Shown: positions 32,931-44,955 of the stretch, piece by piece
Layout: every line of letters starts with the position of its first letter
Numbering within the stretch: the first letter of the stretch is position 1
Origin: Macrothele yani
Taxonomy: Eukaryota > Arthropoda > Arachnida > Araneae > Macrothelidae
DNA length: 64,000 nucleotides
Assembly: GCA_039090855.1 (NCBI GenBank)
Contig: CM077006.1
Location: forward strand, 50,849,336-50,913,335
Reading direction: 5' to 3'
Made by a program: the position numbers and the translations under genes
The notes under the pieces: generated by a model
Told to the model about the DNA's origin: nothing
Database searches by the model: none
Seen by the model: the letters and a program-made list of their open reading frames with translations, nothing else

Positions 32931-33519
32931 TAAACTCCTAATATGGGTGCTTTCTAGGGATTCATTATATTTTAATTTGCAAATTTAACAAACAATAATT
33001 ATAATTCGTGCCCTCAATTTTCATACTTAAGTCGGGTAACCTTGATAATTTTTTCCAAATAGTGAGCGGCGAAAAATCCGTTTCCAGGGCCGTTTATGGA
33101 TCTCCAGTCCACCACTGGGTATAAAGAGCTGGCTCAAACGAGACATTGCAATCAGTGAAGAGCTGACATTGAGTCGAAAGAGTGTTTCTTGTATCAGGGG
33201 CGTGCCAAGAGCATTTGCCGCCCGTGTGCAAGCCCCTTGTACGAGAATATTTTTCAATTTTTATTCATTTTTACATGAAATAAATATCTTTAGCACCATT
33301 ATTTTCTATTCCCGGTAAATTGAGATTTTTCATAAAACACTACTGTCTCATATAAAACTGAAGAAAAAAAAAATCTGTAAAACTCTAGTTCATATGACGC
33401 TACGAATAATTCTGCATTAATAAAGTCTGCATTACCGGTAAAGAAAAGTTTCGTCATGTACGATGATAAACATATTACAGCTTTTTGATGGACACATACA
33501 CACACACAGAGTATATATA

Positions 33520-33850
33520 ACTAAGCAAGATAAGATGAGGAACCCGTGGGTAAGGAAAATGATAAGAGTGGAAGACATTATGATCAGAGTAAAATCCCTG
33601 AAATGGTATTGGGCTGGACCATATTGCCAAGAGAACGGACCATCGATGGACAACCGAAATTTTAGACTGGATTCCAAGGGACAGGAAAAGACCCAAAAGA
33701 AGACCACGTTTGAGATGGATGGATGGATGAAATTCGAAAGCATGCAGAAGTGAGATGGAGGAGACTGGTCCAAGACAGAGCGTTGTGAAAGAAACTTGGG
33801 GAGACTTTCATCCAGCAGAAAAATTGATAATGGTTGAGGAGGATGATGAT
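33520..33850 (+). mobile_element. RTE LINE 3' fragment nested in the hAT element
   Basis: KMIRVEDIMIRVKSLKW.WAG coding stretch at 33555-33620, ATCGATGGACAACCGAAATT, and a tail with GAGGAGGATGATGAT. Same family as 18.4 kb. A (CA)n run at about 33498 precedes it. Confidence 0.85.
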
Positions 33851-34015
33851 AAATATGCATGTAATATTAAACATGACGGGTGTCTCTTTAACTATTCTAA
33901 CCGAAATATCTAATATCGTGGAATACATCGAAATTGTACCTCAGTGCTCGTTACCCGTATTGAATCGATCCTATAATATTTTCCCACTCTGTTTTACGGT
34001 CAACGCGGAAGCTCT

Positions 34016-34260
34016 TTCTTGAAAATTTGCCAACGATAAGGTAATTCAGAAAAGTTACCATATATTTCTTGAACAATGCTGAAAATGTTCACAATCTCTA
34101 GGATAATTTTTTCGTTGGCATTTACGACCAGATTTAAAGTATGAGCCGCTCAAAGTACATAAAATGCGTAAGGGTCTTAAGTCGACAAATTATGCATTTT
34201 GAAGTCTATTGTGTTTTTCCTACATATTGGCCCCATTTGTCACAGCGCTGGCCACGCATT
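34016..34260 (-). pseudogene. hAT (ZMYM1-type) transposase fragment
   Basis: Minus strand reads AAHTLNLVVNANEKIILEIV then NIFSIVQEIYGNFSELPYRW and QIFKKELP at 34016-34170. In related hAT proteins the first stretch is CAAHSLNLVV; here the Cys codon is a TGA stop. A degraded GQ..D.GANM.GKH-like stretch lies just upstream near 34240. It covers only part of the catalytic domain. Confidence 0.7.
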
Positions 34261-34591
34261 CATGAATGCTGAAATCTTCAAGAAAAAAATTAGAAAAAGA
34301 ATTTTCAATCCTTTGCCCGCGGTATCTGTTACTGAACAAAACAGTAAAAATTATTCTCTGATTTCAAGACGTTTTCTGTTGATTTATAAACGAGTTATTT
34401 TTACTAAAATAGTAAACGTTCCACTTAGCATTACGATTTCTCACAGTATAACGCTTACATAACTTCTCCCACGTCACTGATATTAATTTATCAACAGAAA
34501 AAATTGATTGTGGGTCTTTCCGCCCCCGGAATTTGGCCCTCGGGTGCTCAGCACCCGTTGACCCCCAGCTTGGCGGGTCCCTGTCTTGTGT

Positions 34592-35860
34592 CAATAAGAA
34601 ATTCAGTGTAAATTTAATATGCATGTATCATTTTAGCCTATATACAATAAGGGACAAATGGTCGACATCAGTTTCGCGATGACGAATAAGCCTCACAGTC
34701 AGCCGGGTTTTAGAATCCCTGCCCATTAACACGGCGCACGTATGGGCAATGGTAGGGGGAAGTGGTAGCCCCGCGGGGCTGTGTAGTTTGACCGATCCTG
34801 TACGGTTGAAGACCCGTCGGATATTGGCAGGATTGCTCTTGCAACTCCTTCACTTAAAATTTTTTTTTAAAAGGGCTCAATTTATCCCCTGCAGTGTCAG
34901 CATTTTGACGGCACAAGAAGTAATCAGATGGTTGTGTCTCACTATGTTCCGTTGCTGAAGAAGGTCGCGTTATGAACACCTGATGGACTTTTCAAGGGGC
35001 GCAAATTATATGTCTTGCTCTCTGGCGCCTTTAGCTGTTGCTACTCCACTGATTACTACGACCTACGGAGAACAAGAAAGATGACGGGACATTATCGGGT
35101 GTAATGAGTACGTCTTTTTACTCAAATGAATGTGTGACAACATAAAATGCATTAATCATAATAAATTTATGGGCATATGAAATCTTGCAACTGAGGAATC
35201 CTTATGACGAACTGTTCGTCACAAGAAATGAGTCATATGCGAAAAGAATTTTTTTAATATCTCTTGTACGGGAAGGAAAGAGATCCCCATCTGCGCTCCT
35301 ACCGAAAAACTTAATTACAATGTAAATATCTTATATGAACCCGAAATTTGTGCTTCTGGGTCATATAGTGATAATTCACACCGAAAATTCTATAGTTAGA
35401 AAAATATATCTTCAGAAAAATTCAAATGTTTAAGAATAAATTCAAATATTTCACCTACCGATGGAGTTATAATTGGAAGAACGCAGCATGGTTGAGATTC
35501 ATCAATGTGTCCACAAAGAAATGAAATCAACACACCAACAATGTGCTTCATATCGGCTATGGATTATAAGGTACGTAACAGTATTTAGGTCCATATGTGA
35601 AGAAAGATGTACTTTTCAAATTTTAATTACAATGGCAGAAAATTCACGCAGGATATTATTCACAAATAAACCGAGGGGGGGGAGTCGATTGTATTTTTAA
35701 AACCTAAGATGCGTCTGCAAATAGAAATAAACACTTGCGCCATCTAGTTAAAAAATATTAGAAACAGGGAACGTATGCAATTCTTTTTTCATAGTGACTG
35801 CTATCTTATGCAGAAGAAATTCCTTCGACCGATATTTTAGAATCGAAGCTGATTTCAGGT
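34592..35860. other. unassigned stretch
   Basis: No supported gene or repeat. Short open frames only. Confidence 0.4.
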
Positions 35861-35864
35861 GCTA

Positions 35865-36055
35865 ATATGCATTTCCACTGGAGTGGCGCAATTGACTAAT
35901 CGCCAGAATCGTATCTGTGTGGTAGTCGATTGTTGTGGGTTCAATAATTGCATTTCCACTGGCGTGGCGCGATTGACTAATCGCCAGAATCGCATCTGTC
36001 TGGTAGTTGATTGTTGTGGGTTCAATTTCCGTTGCCGTCCTTCGTGTTCCTGGTT
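35865..36055 (+). repeat. dimer of a tRNA-like module, 81 bp period
   Basis: GCATTTCCACTGG starts at 35869 and 35950. Each copy holds GTGGCGCAATTGACTAATCG (A-box-like) and GTGGGTTCAAT (B-box-like). Possibly a SINE with a duplicated head; the following 200 bp could be its body. Confidence 0.55.
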
Positions 36056-36264
36056 TTTCCACGGATGTTGCACCGATGGATCCCTACAAATCTGCCCTGG
36101 ACGTCGGAGTCATTTTTTCCAGCGGTTACCCTCAGCGATTTGTATCCGTTGCCCAGCATTTCTGCCCATCCAGTTTGGTGTATTCTTAACTGAGACACTC
36201 ATTGGGGGCCACCGCTTCATTCAGCAACAAGAGATCTTAACGTCCTGTAATGCACATGACTAGT

Positions 36265-37740
36265 CCCCCAACATTGGTCTGGTCACCCAATCTAGTGTAT
36301 TTTCTGGCGAGAATCCCAATGTAATAATTGTATACTCTCCGCAACACTATCTGGTCTCTCAATCTAGCATATTCCCAGCTGAGAATCATAATGGGACAAT
36401 TGTACTCTCTCCCAGCATTAGTTTGGTCACTCAGTTTGGTGTATTTCGTCTGAGAAGCCTAATGACATAATTCTACTCTTCCCCGAGCTCTAGTCTAGCC
36501 ACTCAATCTAGAGTACCGGCTGAGATTCTTAATGGAATGATTATACTCTCGCCCAGCATTGGTCTGGCCCACCAGTTTGGTGTATTCCCAGATGAGAAGC
36601 TTAAGGGGATAATGGCACTCTCTTCCAGCATTAGTCTGGTCACTCAGTTTGGTGTATTTCGTCTGAGAAGCCTAATGACATAATTCTACTCTTCCTCGAG
36701 CACTAGTCTGGCCATTCAATCTAGAGTACCAGCTGAGATTCTGAATGGGATGATTATACTCTCCGCCAGCATTGGTCTGGCCCACCAGTTTGGTGTATTC
36801 CCAGCTGAGGAGCTTAAGGGGATAATGGCACTCTCTCCCAGCATTAGTCTGGTCACTCAGTTTGATGTATTCCGAGCAGAGAATCCGAATGGGATAACTA
36901 GAATCTAATAATGGGATGCTTTGGATTTAATAATGGGATACTCTCCCCCAGTATTGCTCTGAATACCCAATATGGCGTACCGGCTGAGAATCTTGATGGA
37001 ATAGTTGTTAGTCTCCCCAGGATTGATCTGGCCAACCATTTTGGTGTATTCCCGGCTGAGAATTCTAAAGGGATAATTGTACTCTCCGCCGGCACTAGTT
37101 TGGCCCACCAGTTTGGTGTATTCCCCGATGAGAAGCTTAAGGGGATAATGGCACTCTTCCCCAGCATTAGTGTGGTCACTCAGTTTGATGTATTCCCAGC
37201 AGAGAATCCGAATGGGATAACTAGAGTCTAATAATGGAATACTCTCCCACAGTATTGTTCTGCATACCCAATATGGCGTACCAGCTGAGAATCTTAATGG
37301 AATAGTTGTTACTCTCCCCATGATTGATCTGGCCAACCATTTTGGTGTATTCCTGGCTGAGAATTCTAATGGGATAATTGTACTCTCCGCCGGCACTAGT
37401 TCGGCCCACCAGTTTGGTGTATTCCCGGCTGAGAAACCAAATGGGACAATTATACTCTCCCCCAGCACCAGTCGGGCCACTCAGTTTGGTGTATTCCCCG
37501 CTTAGAATGCTTAGAATCCTAATGGAGTAACTAGGCTTTAATAATGGGATACGTAGGATTTAATAATGGGATACTTAGAATTTAATAATGGGATACTCTT
37601 CCCCAACATTGGGCTGCCCACCCAATATGGCCGACTGAGAATCTTAATAGAATAATTATACTCTCCCCCAGGATTGGTCTGACCAACCAGTTTGGAGTAT
37701 TCCCGGCTGAGAATCCTCATGGGATAAGTGTGCTCTCTCC
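36265..37740 (-). repeat. 72 bp satellite, about 20 copies, with a ~288 bp higher-order unit
   Basis: Unit phrases include CAGTTTGGTGTATTCCC and GAGAATCCTAATGGGATAAT. Blocks near 36940 and 37230 match better than adjacent monomers, which gives a four-monomer higher-order unit. The 72 bp period keeps frames open and yields long 24-residue repeat peptides (for example 36905-37480 minus), which I do not regard as a real gene. Confidence 0.9.
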
Positions 37741-37827
37741 CAGTTACGTAGCCACCAATTTCTTAAGGAGGGGGGAGGGAGGGGGTCCATGGATTTGGTT
37801 TCTTTGTGAAAGCCTCATATATACATA

Positions 37828-39062
37828 CACTATATTGACAAACTGACAAACGTCACCGGACATCTAAAAGAGATACACAACATAGCATTTATTGACATAC
37901 ATTAGTACGGTGTCAGTCCACCTTTGGCCTTAATGCATGCACTGGCCCTTCGAGACATGCTTTCGACAAGGTTTTGGAACACAGCGATAGGTATGCGCTT
38001 CAATTCAGTACATAATGCTGCCGCTAACTGTTACTTAGTAGTAGGCCTTGGTTCCAAACTTATGTGGTGCTCTAATTCATCCTATAGGTGCTCTATGGGA
38101 TTAATATCAGGGCTCTGTGCTGGCCAGTCCACACACGACAAGGAATAATCGTCAAACCACGCCGTAACAGTCCTTGCTTTATGGCTCGGTGCATTATCCT
38201 GCTGGTACCAACAAGGCTCGGTTCCATAGTATTGCCACACATTTGGTAAGGCATAATTGCCCAGCATATCTGGGTAGACGTGCTGGTTAACAGGTTCATC
38301 CACGAAAACCAATGGGCTGGGACCATACCACGAAATACACCCCCACACGAGTACACTTCCAGCTCCAAACTTGACCGTAGGAACAGTACACTGTGGTAAA
38401 TAGCGTTCCCCCGGCTGCCGCCATACCCACACGTGGCCATCAGACTGATGGATCGTGTATCTGGATTCATCAGTCCTAGGACCCGTTTCCATTGATCTAC
38501 GGTTTACGACAAATGTTCTTTACACCATGCTAAACGATGAGTAGCATTCCGAGTGGAGATGAAAGGCTTATGAGCAACCGCACGACCGCGGTAACCCATG
38601 GAATGAAGTTCTCTGAGAATGGTACGTGTACATACTGAGGTTCCAGCATTTTTACTCATCTGTACACCGAGGTCTTGCGCAGTACTCCGTTGATTAGCTG
38701 TAACGACTCTCCTGAGGCTTCGACGTCCTCTATCACTGATTTTCTTTGGTCTGCCGGTACATTTTGCTGCTTCAGGCACGCCATGTGCCTTCCACTTATT
38801 CTGTACATCCAAATCAGTTGACTTGGGTATGTTTAAACGCCTCTCGGTTTCTCTTATGGACAACCCACTGATATAACACCCGACAATCTTTCCTTTCTCA
38901 AAGTCATTTCTCTCCCGGAGTGACATTTTCACTCAACCTCAAAGTGCGATAGTTGCAGGCTTGTTTTTATGGCGTTTTCAGCTGTACCGCGGTTCTTAAC
39001 AACGCAGCGGATCCGTTCATTTGCTATTGAAGAGGTGTCCGGTGACTTTTGTCAATATAGTG
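37828..39062 (-). mobile_element. Tc1-like (DD34E) element, near intact
   Basis: Ends CACTATATTGACAAA (left) and the complement (right), with TCACCGGACA further in, flanked by TA. Minus-strand transposase: MKMSLRERNDFEKGKIVGCY, helix-turn-helix pair and GRPKKISDRGRRSLRR (38504-38932). A frame change follows, then TDESRYTIHQSDGHVWVWR (first Asp), GCISWYGPSPLVFV, QQDNAPSHKARTVTAWFDDY (second Asp) and WPAQSPDINPIEHL with exactly 34 residues to the Glu (38082-38492). The next codon, usually Trp, is TAG, and a second stop follows in the C-terminus that ends KGGLTPY. Only a few lesions, so relatively young. Confidence 0.93.
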
Positions 39063-39144
39063 TATATACTGCTTTAAATTCGTATTCAATGCACCCTCAA
39101 GGAGGGGGAGGGGTCCGTACCAGAGGTCCCCCCTGGCTACGTCT

Positions 39145-39180
39145 ATGCTCTCTCCCAGTATTAGTCTGGCCTCGCTTGTC
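39145..39180. repeat. displaced satellite fragment
   Basis: TGCTCTCTCCCAGTATTAGT CTGGCC matches the 72 bp satellite that stops at 37740. The Tc1-like element and a G-rich segment lie between. Confidence 0.6.
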
Positions 39181-39547
39181 CAGTACGAAGAAAACAACAA
39201 AAAGTTTCACGAAGTGCCAACCCTATTGTCTTATAAGTATGAGGGAAAAAAGCAGTTCCCACTAAGTACCAGACTTATTAAAAAACAGTTATCCCTTAAC
39301 TCCTGATAGGTATAATGTTTTTATAAAAAAGCAGGAACGTTTTCTATTTCATTTAGGTATATAAAAAAAACAACCTTTCTTTATAAGAAGAAAAAGAAAT
39401 GAAGGGCGGCGGGGAAGGAGGAATGAGATATAACTTTGTACGTACATGTATTTTGTTTGATGTATAGCGTGAGAGTTGTGGTTCTTGTGAAATTCATATT
39501 TAAATGGAGGTGTCCAAATTAATACAGTTTAATATCGTTTATAATAT
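39181..39547. other. unassigned spacer
   Basis: No gene or repeat recognised. Confidence 0.4.
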
Positions 39548-39705
39548 GTGTGACGTGCCTGCACCGCAGAATACACAGGAGATAAAGGCAGATAGCAGTC
39601 AGGTCACATGTCCGGGTAGCTCAGTTGGGGGAGCGACTTACTCTGGAGTGAGGGGACCCGAATCCGATGTCGGCGCAGACAAACTTGTACGTTATATATG
39701 AATGA
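39548..39705 (+). mobile_element. tRNA-derived SINE, family C, copy 1
   Basis: GTGACGTGCCTGCACCGCAG, GAGATAAAGGCAGATAGCAG, then the tRNA-like GGGTAGCTCAGTTGGGGGAG (near-perfect A box) and CGGCGCAGACAAACTTGTAC. Copies at 61743 and 62131 share the whole layout. Confidence 0.75.
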
Positions 39706-40010
39706 AATGTTTTATATCGAAACACCGTATATTACAGATATAAAACTCAAGTTATATATTAAGTTTGATCTTATCGATATAATCGTTTCATCTGTAGCAT
39801 GTTCTAATGGCGTCATCACGTCCTTTTTTTTTCAGTAACACAATAAGTTTTATGATCTGACCAAAAAATATGTATCCTGATTTCCTGCTGCCGCTGCTAA
39901 AAAATAGTTCCGGAGTCCTTGCTGTTCACCACGAACACTACGCACATTGTGCCCGGGGCGTTAATGCGTACTCTTTTTCCATGATTTATTTCTATAACGT
40001 ACTACTGCGG
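39706..40010. other. unassigned spacer
   Basis: No gene or repeat recognised. Confidence 0.35.
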
Positions 40011-40500
40011 CGACATGTGAGTTAAATCGGCAAAGTTGTAGCAATAAGTATCTTAGACATAGTTCAGGTGGGTGAATAGCCGACTCCGGAGTGGAAAGAC
40101 GTGGATTCGAATTCTACCACCGGTAGAACAGCGGATACACTATATGATGGCTCCCGAAGATAAATGAAGCTTTTGACTGTGAAGTTCGTATGTGTGATTA
40201 TTCTTCCACACATCGTATGGAATTGATAAAAGAATTTCTTCTTCTACAGTGAGTTGGTCTTTTAAGCATGGTTGTCGGCGGACTCGAAACCTGCGGTTTC
40301 GTGCCAACGCCTTCCTAAATGCTGCGGGATGATGTAACCTACTACGTAACATGACGTAGATGATATACTACTGCGGTGACGTGTGAGTCAAATCTGCAAA
40401 GTTGTAACGATGAGCCTTGCCGGCGTAGTTCAGTTAGGAAAATAGCCAACTCTGGAGTGGGGAGACATGAGTTCGAAGCGCCACCACCGGCAGGAAAGGT
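40011..40500 (+). mobile_element. SINE family D: two tRNA-like heads around one body monomer
   Basis: Heads at about 40060-40130 and 40416-40495 (GGCGTAGTTCAGTTAGG, A-box-like; GAGTTCGAAGCGCC, B-box-like). Each is preceded by GGCGACATGTGAGT or GGTGACGTGTGAGT and GCAAAGTTGTA. Between them, 40150-40330 is a diverged single copy of the 145 bp unit amplified at 3.7-5.2 kb (TTCTTCTACAGTGAG, GTGCCAACGCC). This is the unexpanded counterpart of that array. Confidence 0.7.
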
Positions 40501-41950
40501 TATACGGTATAGTTCTTTTGTTAAAAAATAGTTTTGAAAAATTATTTTCATGTCAGAAAGGATTTAAGAGAAGTGTTCATTTCACACAAGAATTTGACGT
40601 CATCTTTCTTGCTAAAAATAGTATAACTATACCAATAATTCGAATTTCTTGGCATAGAATAGAAATCAAAGTTTCCAAACTTTCGCACATAACCAGATGG
40701 CCTTCTCAAGGAAAGTAGACAGCTATCTGCAAACTGAATAATAGAACACTTCAACAAATTTGAACGCGGTGGCTTGACTAGACAATAAATGAATAGATGC
40801 AAATGGGATCATTCATTCGAACAAACGAGGTCACGTTGGTTGGGCACGCGGTACCGTGGTAGAAAACGTTTCATTATTTGAAGAAGTGATTCCAAATGCG
40901 TGGCAGACGCTATCATTGCCAACCTCGAGAGAGACGCTATCATAGAGAGACGTTCCTCGAGAGAGAATCTATCATTGCAAGCCTCTAGAGAGAATCTATC
41001 ATTGCAAGCCTCGCTGCTGGTTATGATCTCTAACGTTCCGCGAATGGCAGTAGATTTTGGCATGGAGAATGAAGCTAATTTCTTTATACAGTATAATTCC
41101 ACATTGGATCAGCAGACTTGAACATGAATTCTCTGGATAGGGCAGTGGTTATTTTCCCTCCTTTGTATCTCTTTTATGTTCGTTGATTTTAATTCTAAAC
41201 GAACGTGTACATACAGATAGATAAATGAACCACAGCTCATTTCTGCAGGTCCAGAAACTGAGTGTGCATCAAATGCAGTGTGAGAATGGATATTCGATGT
41301 ACGTATCTCACTCTTTTCTTTTATTTTACGTAAATCAAGCGTGCAGGTGTGAAAATTCGAATTTTGCAACCTTATGTATCAATATTGAATGCACTCTAAA
41401 ATGTGTTTTTAAAGTGTAAATATGGAGCAGCTTTCACTCTGTTCACTCAGGCTAAAACATCGATACCCCCCCCTTTTGAATGAGTCACGGACGGGTTTCA
41501 CACTTCCCCTCCAAATCACTCAAATGAATATCATTCATGCTTCTCTGAGCCATGACATACTTCTTTTTCCAAAATCAACATCGGGGCTGGTCGCTTCAGA
41601 AAATAATTATTAATGAGGTTATTAGGCGAGGAAGGTCATTATTACAAAGTCATGTTTGTGCATACTTTACGAGGTTAATGGGAACTTTATGCGCAAGAAG
41701 TGATCTTCGCTTCCACAATTATTTTCCTTGGAAAATGACCTAAGGGATTTATATCTATTTTTCTTCGTTCTCCAATTTCGTATTTGTTTATAATCATTTA
41801 AAGTGTTCATGGGATCTTTCTGGGCAGATGTTAGAACTGTGCGCAGATGTCCTCGCGAATGAAGACATGCACTGCTGGCCACTTAATTTGTTCTTACATC
41901 GATGAGAAGTTTTCACCGGAGATCTGATTATTGAAGTAACTGTTGCATAA
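40501..41950. other. unassigned stretch with a small local duplication
   Basis: GAGAGAATCTATCATTGCAA is repeated at about 40961 and 40990. No gene recognised; open frames lack motifs. Confidence 0.4.
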
Positions 41951-41960
41951 CCATGCTTAA

Positions 41961-42699
41961 GGTAGTTGCACCTAAAAACTTTTGTAGACATTTCTTCGCA
42001 TTAATGTATTTCCAGGGCTGAAAATTTGCACGTCGATAAAAATAACTAAATCATAGAACGGTACAATTAATATTTGCTAAAACTTAACCATAATTATATT
42101 GAAAATCAAGAATTTTTCCTTGGGTAATGCTGAAACCTGCGAATAGACGGCGCGACCTGTACATTGGTGATGTCAGTAGACAAACAAATGTTTGACGGCT
42201 GATTTAGGGAATTAGAAATCAGCAGTACCTACAGTACTGCTCCGGTTTTTTTTCAATAATTTTATTAATTTTCAGAATGGAATCAAATTTGAGTCTATCT
42301 GTGCCGTAGTGTGGAATGTTTAGAATGGTTTGAGCCACCTAGATTAAATATTCTGACAATAATTTAGCTGGAAATGTCAACAGAACTGTAGCTACTGCTG
42401 ATTTCTAATTCCGAAATACGCCATCAAACATTTGTTACGTCATCAATTCACAGGTCACGCCATCTATTAGCAGGTCTCAACATTACCCAAGGAAAAATTA
42501 TTGATTTCTAATATAATTATGGTTAAGTTTTAGGAAACATTCAGTGTGTCATGCTACTATAAGTTAACGTTATTTTAATCGATGTAAATTTTTATCCTTG
42601 GGAATACATTAATGGCGAATACAATTAATGCTTGGAATACATGTCTACAGCAGTTTTTGCCATTGGAAACATAGAACAGAGTTTTTAGGTGGAACCACC
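41961..42699. mobile_element. TTAA-flanked foldback MITE, copy 2 (long form)
   Basis: Ends GGTAGTTGCACCTAAAAAC and the complement of GGTGGTTCCACCTAAAAAC, flanked by TTAA (41957-41960, 42700-42703). Arms extend about 300 bp, including CAAATGTTTGACGGC and GAATTAGAAATCAGCAGTA. It contains a central segment absent from the 447 bp copy at 25.6 kb. Confidence 0.85.
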
Positions 42700-42779
42700 T
42701 TAAAGGAACGCGGAACAGGATAAAATCCAGAAAAGCAATTTATCATTATTAATTTATCGCATTTCAGAAATCATCATCG

Positions 42780-42912
42780 ACGACCACCATTATGAATCCA
42801 CTGCTGGATGAAAGTCTCCCCAAGTCTCTTCTACAACTCTCTGTCTCCAACGTAATCTTCTGGGTCTTTTCATGGCCCTTGGTATCCAGTTTAATATTTC
42901 AGTTATTCAACC
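42780..42912 (-). mobile_element. RTE LINE 3' end, minus strand
   Basis: ATGAATCCACTGCTGGATGA, AGTCTCCCCAAGTCTCTTCT, and TGGTATCCAGTTTAATATTT match the minus-strand 3' end at 18.4 kb. It directly abuts the plus-strand copy at 42913. Confidence 0.8.
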
Positions 42913-44270
42913 TGTCTCAATGAAGGAAAGATTCCTGAGGATTGGATTGGAACAATGCTACAATGATCCTGCTACATAAAAAAAAAAAAAAGGTGACGTC
43001 AGGAACTACAGGCCCATCAGCCACCTATCAGTGGTTTATAAAATCTTCACTGAGGTTCTTTCACATATCGTGAAGGTAGCACTGGACATGACTCAACCGA
43101 GAGAACAAGCTAGATTCAGGAGTGGCTACAGCACTATAGATCATTTCCATGTGCTGAGAGAACTAGTTGAAAGAACGAGGAAATATGAACTTCCATTATA
43201 TATGGCTTTTATCGATTATGAAAAGGCCTTTGATTCCGTAAAACCATCAGCAGTTATAATGGCTTTGAAATCCTGCGGTATTGAAGACACATACATTAGT
43301 ATTATTACTAACATCTATGAAAATGGAAGTGCAAAGGTTCGGTTATTTCAGGATACAGCACCAATAAAAATCTGACAGGCAGTAAGACAAGGTGACATCA
43401 TATCTCCCAAACTGTTTAATGCCACATTGTAAAATGTCTTTCAATCATTGAACTGGAAAAACAAAGGGATAAAAATTGATGGAGATTATTTAACTCACCT
43501 TCGTTTTGCTGATGACGCAGTCATTTTTGCAACTGCTCTTTCAAAGCTGCAGAGTATGAACCAAGAACTTGCCGACAAAAGTAAAGCAGAGGGATTAAAA
43601 AATAACTTCAGAAGACAAAACTTATGTACAGTACAATGCTTTTACAACAAATGAAGATATATCGATTGACGGGGGAAAGCTGGAGATAACCGATACCTAC
43701 ATTTACTTTGGACAGCAGATATCAAGCGAGTGTCACATTGATGAAGAAATTAATCGACATATAAAAGTTTGCTGGATAGCTTTTGGAAGAAAGTGTACAA
43801 TTTGTAAGAGCAATATGCCATTATGTTTTAAAAGAAAAGTATTTAATCAATGCATCCTATCCTTTGAGTGCTTACATGTGTAGCAGGGACCTTAACTTAA
43901 AAAGACATCCAAAGACTGCATACAACTGAAAGAAGCATGCTTGGTGTAACCAGGATGACATAAGAAGAGGAACTCGTGGATCAGGAAAATAACAAGAGAG
44001 GAAGACCTTATTATCAGAATAAAATCCCTGAAATGGCAATGGGCTGGACATATTGCCAGAAGAACTGACCATCGATGGGCAACCGAAATTTTAGACTAAT
44101 ACCAAGGAACAGAAAAAGGCCCAGAAGAAGACCACATGGGAGATGGATGAATGAAATTCGAAAGCACGCGGGAGTGACATGGAGGAGACTGGCTCAAGAC
44201 AGACCGTTATGGAAGAAATTTGGGAGACCTTCATCCAGCAGTGGATTGATAATGGTTGGCAAAGATGATG
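42913..44270 (+). pseudogene. RTE reverse transcriptase copy, 5'-truncated
   Basis: Begins inside the polymerase (CLNEGKIPEDW), then an A-run expansion at about 42979 breaks the frame within the LLHKKGD codons. ISHLSVVYKIFTEVLSHIVK, MAFIDYEKAFDSVKPSAVIM (motif A), VRQGDIISPKLFNATL followed by a stop, LRFADDAVIFATALSKLQSM (catalytic DD, 43497-43520), TDTYIYFGQQIS, KSLKWQWAGHIARRTDHRW and the GRPSSSSGL tail end at about 44270. It allows a comparison with the 18.4-21.6 kb copy. Dead. Confidence 0.9.
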
Positions 44271-44429
44271 ATTATTATACAGGAATGTGAATGAAATGTT
44301 TATGAATATGTTCAGGGAGACAGGAAATGTTAATAATCTTCTGAATATATTCAGAAAGATAGAGAACGTGAATAATATTGTTGTAAACATATTCAAGGCA
44401 CGAGAAATGTGAATGATAGTAGTATTATA

Positions 44430-44955
44430 CGAATTTTAAAGATGACAATCTGTTTTTTGGTGTAAATAGCGTTATCCGGAAGACGCGGATTTCCGTTCCA
44501 GGGCGACGAAATTTTCAAGTTTTCGGATATTATTTGACTTACCATCCTTGTCATATTTAGACCAAAAAGCAGATTGTCATCTTCAAAATTTGTATTGTAT
44601 GGTGTAATCCCGTATTCCATTCATGATTTATTTGCTCATCCGGGCAATCACGGGATAGGATTCTTAACCTTCAGATTTGCTAAACATGAATGCCGATTGC
44701 TTTGACTAGCGGATCCTGTGATGGTTATATTCAAATTAATTGGAAACTTGAGATTTGGTCGTTCTGGGTGGTGTAATGGTTAGCATACCCGGGCGCTATC
44801 TGGAAGACGCAGGTTCGATTCCCACTTCAGGACTACGAAATTTTCACGTTTTCGGATATTATCTGATTTACCATCCTTGTCATACTTGCACCAAAAAACG
44901 GATTGTCATCTTCAAAATTTGTATTGTATGGTGTAATCCCGTATTCCATTCATGG
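44430..44955 (+). repeat. family B tRNA-like element
   Basis: Terminal segments ATCTTCAAAATTTGTATTGT ATGG and inverted counterparts. The tRNA-like module is at about 44757-44833 (GGTGGTGTAATGGTTAGCAT; GGTTCGATTCCC), and a copy of its 3' half lies at about 44475-44515. Flanked by TAGTAGTATT on both sides (about 44417 and 44946), a probable 10 bp target duplication. Confidence 0.75.

Larger units (their letters stand above)
33195..34583 (-). mobile_element. hAT element with transposase remnant
   Basis: Ends CAGGGGCGTGCCAAG at 33195 and CTTGGCGGGTCCCTG at 34583, flanked by TCTTGTAT (33187-33194) and TCTTGTGT (34584-34591), an 8 bp duplication with one mismatch. A transposase remnant at about 34016-34260 (minus) and a nested RTE fragment lie inside. 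Too short for a full gene. Confidence 0.8.

Noticed and set aside
36905..37480. A 191-codon minus-strand frame with 24-residue repeats
   Set aside because: Explained by the 72 bp satellite; all related frames are similarly open.
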